NCBI GenBank assembly: GCA_020845455.1
Contig: JADLFO010000040.1
Coordinates: 1 to 32,083, forward strand
DNA length: 32,083 bases
DNA from: Caldilineaceae bacterium
GTDB taxonomy: Bacteria; Chloroflexota; Anaerolineae; Caldilineales; Caldilineaceae
Reading direction: 5' to 3'
The notes under the pieces are model-generated. The model saw only the letters and a list, made by a program, of their open reading frames with translations. It searched no databases and was not told the DNA's origin. Shown here piece after piece: positions 30,306 through 32,083 of the stretch. Position 1 is the stretch's first letter. The number at the start of each line of letters is the position of its first letter. Made by a program: the position numbers and the translations under genes.

Positions 30306-31946
30306 CTAGTCGTTGAGTGCCACAGGGATATAGACCTTCGTCAGCAGGTCGCTCGGCTGGACCTCTACCGCGCCTACATCACAATTCGTACCTGGTGTTC
30401 CTGGCCGCGTAAAGCCGCGCTGGTCTGTACTGAACGCGCATTGCGCGGCAGGGATGGCGTCGATCGCCGGGCTGCCGCCGAGCGGCAAGCGTGTGAGGGT
30501 GGGGCCGCCGTTATTTTTCAACACGCCCAGGGCCAGCGTCGCCAGCCCCTGCTGGTCGCCGGTCTGGGTCAGCGCGCTACAGTTGTTATCGCTCGACAGA
30601 TTATAGCCCTGCGATGTGATCCCCCCGCCGTCACAGTTGCCGGTCACGTTGTTGACCAGCAGCGTATTTTGCAGCGTCAGCACGCTGGTCGTCGACGACC
30701 CCTCGTTGTAGACGCCCGCTCCAAAGAGCGCGCGGTTATCGGAAAGCGTCACCACGCCGATGGTTGCGGTGTTGCCGTTCCCGGTCTGATAGACCCCGCC
30801 GCCGCCGCCAAAGGGCGCTTCGTTGGCGTGCAGCGTGCTGTTGGTCAGGTTGAGATTACAGCCTGAATAGATGCCGCCGCCGTGTTTGCTGCCCGCCGGG
30901 CCGGCGCGGTTGCCGCTGATCGTCGAAAAGATCACCGAGAGCGTGTTGGCATAGCAGCTGATCCCGCCCCCCGACGTGTTGGCGCGGTTGTCGGCGATGG
31001 TCGTGTAGGCAATATCCAGATCGCCGTTCACCATCCAGATCGCGCCGCCGTCGCCGCCCGACGCCACGTTCTCGCGCAAGACGCCGTTGGTGATATCGGT
31101 CTGGCCCCAGCTTTCGATGGCCCCGCCATAGTTCGCACTGTTGCTGATAAAGCTGGAGTTGGTGATCGTGACCGCGGTCCCGGTCTGCACAAAGAGCGCG
31201 CCGCCGTCAAAGGCGGCATTGTGGTAGAAAGTACTGTCGTCAATGGTCATTTGGCCGTTGAGATTGGCAATCGCCCCGCCGAGGCCCGACGTGCCGGTGG
31301 TGACATTGTCCTCAAAGTGGCTGCCGATTACCTCGACCACGCCGCCGTCGTTGCGGATGGCTGCGCCGTCGGCATCGAAAGTGGCGTTCACCGTGGCCGT
31401 GTTGCTCATAAAGCGCGAATCGCGCACGGTAAGCTGCCCGCTGTTGCCCACTGTGCCGCCGCCGGAGACCACATGCTCGCGCACCTCCACATTGATCAGT
31501 GTCAACGCGCCGAAATTCTCAATTGGGTGCGCGCCGTTGAACCGGCCGTTGCTCAGCGTGAGATTGCGCGCTTCCAGGTTGGCCGTGGCAAAGACCTGGA
31601 GCAGCGCGGCCGTGCCGCCGCCATCCAGGGTAATGCGGTTGGCTCCGTTGACGGTCTTGGTGTCCACGACCTGCATATACGCGCCGATGGGGATCGTATG
31701 CGACCCTGGGCCGCAGTCGAAGGTGATCTCCACCGCGCCCGCCGTACCAAGCGCGCTGCGCAGGTCTGTGTCAGTAGCGCAGTTCGTGATCACGATTGGG
31801 GCGGCGGGCGCAGCCGGCGCTGCGGCCTGGGCCTCGCGCGGCGCTGCCCACGCCAGCGCCGCCAGAATCAACAGCGCCGGCAGCCGGCTGTATCCGTGAC
31901 GCGGCCCTGCAGCCAGCCTTGAACCCTGATTCCTGTCCCAATGCAT
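30306..31946 (-). CDS. Secreted parallel beta-helix repeat protein
   Basis: A 546-residue exported protein. The N-terminus has a signal peptide (hydrophobic LPALLILAALAWAA, cleavage near EAQA). From about residue 50 to 450 it consists of short beta-helix coils typical of right-handed parallel beta-helix or polymorphic-outer-membrane-like repeats: repeated I-x-N-S-x-F-x-x-N-x-A, GGAI and GGGI turns (GGAIANLNGQMTIDDSTFYHN, GGAIWMVNGDLDIAYTTIADN). The C-terminus has the LKNNGGPTLTRLPLGGSPAIDA and QRGF-R...CDVGAVE ending common to this group. No catalytic set is visible; adhesion or polysaccharide binding is plausible. The start at 31946 is preferred, since AGGAGGTGAGGA precedes it; a GTG at 31958 would overlap that RBS. 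Confidence 0.85.
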   Translation of the reverse strand: MHWDRNQGSRLAAGPRHGYSRLPALLILAALAWAAPREAQAAAPAAPAAPIVITNCATDTDLRSALGTAGAVEITFDCGPGSHTIPIGAYMQVVDTKTVNGANRITLDGGGTAALLQVFATANLEARNLTLSNGRFNGAHPIENFGALTLINVEVREHVVSGGGTVGNSGQLTVRDSRFMSNTATVNATFDADGAAIRNDGGVVEVIGSHFEDNVTTGTSGLGGAIANLNGQMTIDDSTFYHNAAFDGGALFVQTGTAVTITNSSFISNSANYGGAIESWGQTDITNGVLRENVASGGDGGAIWMVNGDLDIAYTTIADNRANTSGGGISCYANTLSVIFSTISGNRAGPAGSKHGGGIYSGCNLNLTNSTLHANEAPFGGGGGVYQTGNGNTATIGVVTLSDNRALFGAGVYNEGSSTTSVLTLQNTLLVNNVTGNCDGGGITSQGYNLSSDNNCSALTQTGDQQGLATLALGVLKNNGGPTLTRLPLGGSPAIDAIPAAQCAFSTDQRGFTRPGTPGTNCDVGAVEVQPSDLLTKVYIPVALND

Positions 31947-31971
31947 CGGAATCCTCACCTCCTCCCCTCTT

Positions 31972-32005
31972 CTTTGGCCTTTGCGTCCTTTGCGACTTTG
32001 CGGTG
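31972..32005. repeat. CTTTGCG-type short repeat array
   Basis: CTTTGCGTC, CTTTGCGA and CTTTGCGG follow one another (31980-32003) after TTTGGC. The core GCGTCCTTTGCG (31983-31994) reappears inverted at 15383-15394. It lies between the leader of the beta-helix gene and the stop of the preceding gene. Confidence 0.5.
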
Positions 32006-32015
32006 AATCCTCCCC

Positions 32016-32083
32016 CTACTCCGGCCCGAAGGGATAGCTCTCCACATCGTCCTGGAAGGCTTCGATCAGCGTGCTGATCTCGC
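32016..32083 (-). CDS. C-terminal end of an unidentified gene, truncated by window edge
   Basis: On the minus strand an open frame enters from the window edge and reads EISTLIEAFQDDVESYPFGP-E to a TAG at 32018-32016. The acidic tail has normal codon use for the region (GTGGAGAGC, TTCGGGCCG). It is too short to assign a family. The stop is 70 bp upstream of the beta-helix start on the same strand, so the two may be cotranscribed. Confidence 0.5.
   Translation of the reverse strand, partial: EISTLIEAFQDDVESYPFGPE

Noticed and set aside
1..32083. CRISPR arrays, tRNA/rRNA genes, insertion sequences, toxin-antitoxin or phage-defence islands
   Set aside because: I looked through all gaps and products: no spaced direct-repeat array, no tRNA-like cloverleaf with a TTCGA arm, no transposase or nuclease-type defence gene.

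Overview
The window is high-GC bacterial chromosome, densely coding on both strands. I see no rRNA, tRNA, CRISPR array, phage gene or transposase. The gene families, the many-TM GAF sensor kinases and the run of Sec-exported proteins without outer-membrane machinery suggest a Chloroflexota bacterium (Anaerolineae/Caldilineae-like). That assignment is inference from family content; there is no marker gene to prove it.

Layout. 1-1490 (-): the first codons of a gene that leaves the window, and a B12-binding radical SAM enzyme. 1708-4580 (+): a NarL-type response regulator and its multi-TM GAF histidine kinase, overlapping by ATGA. 4577-9323 (-): an SLC13-type permease with two RCK_C/TrkA_C domains, a secreted protein of unknown function, and a GAF-PAS-PAS protein with no output domain. 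9384-10259 (+): alpha/beta hydrolase. 10306-12657 (-): proA and a formyltransferase of the Fmt family. 12817-15368 (+): YggX-like Fe(II)-trafficking protein, aldo/keto reductase and amidohydrolase. 15426-17501 (-): two secreted proteins (PA14-like; PPC-like pair with Thr-rich stalk). 17804-18387 (+): a decayed sensor-kinase gene. 18476-24713 (+): a secreted protein with five NlpE-like repeats, a glycine-zipper stress protein, two small membrane proteins and an OmpR-type response regulator with a short-loop histidine kinase. 25128-28465 (+): PEP synthase and its bifunctional regulatory kinase/phosphorylase. 28718-30076 (+): DEAD-box RNA helicase. 30306-31946 (-): secreted beta-helix protein, followed by the tail of another gene.

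How parts may work together. PpsA and its PPSR regulator form a gluconeogenic switch, controlled post-translationally and perhaps also by attenuation in the 414-nt ppsA leader. The 20806-24713 block looks like an envelope or general stress module: the kinase senses at the membrane, the OmpR regulator has its own strong promoter, and a set of 11-bp-phased repeats upstream of a small membrane protein is a candidate target site.

The most interesting material is not in the proteins, which mostly belong to known families, but between them. It includes a terminator/antiterminator pair before ppsA, phased direct repeats at 21554-21610, divergent promoters sharing one TATA element at 12660-12708, an inverted-repeat-bounded 91-bp element at 30107-30197, and several short tandem repeats placed in gene leaders. 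I did not find a clear new multi-gene system.
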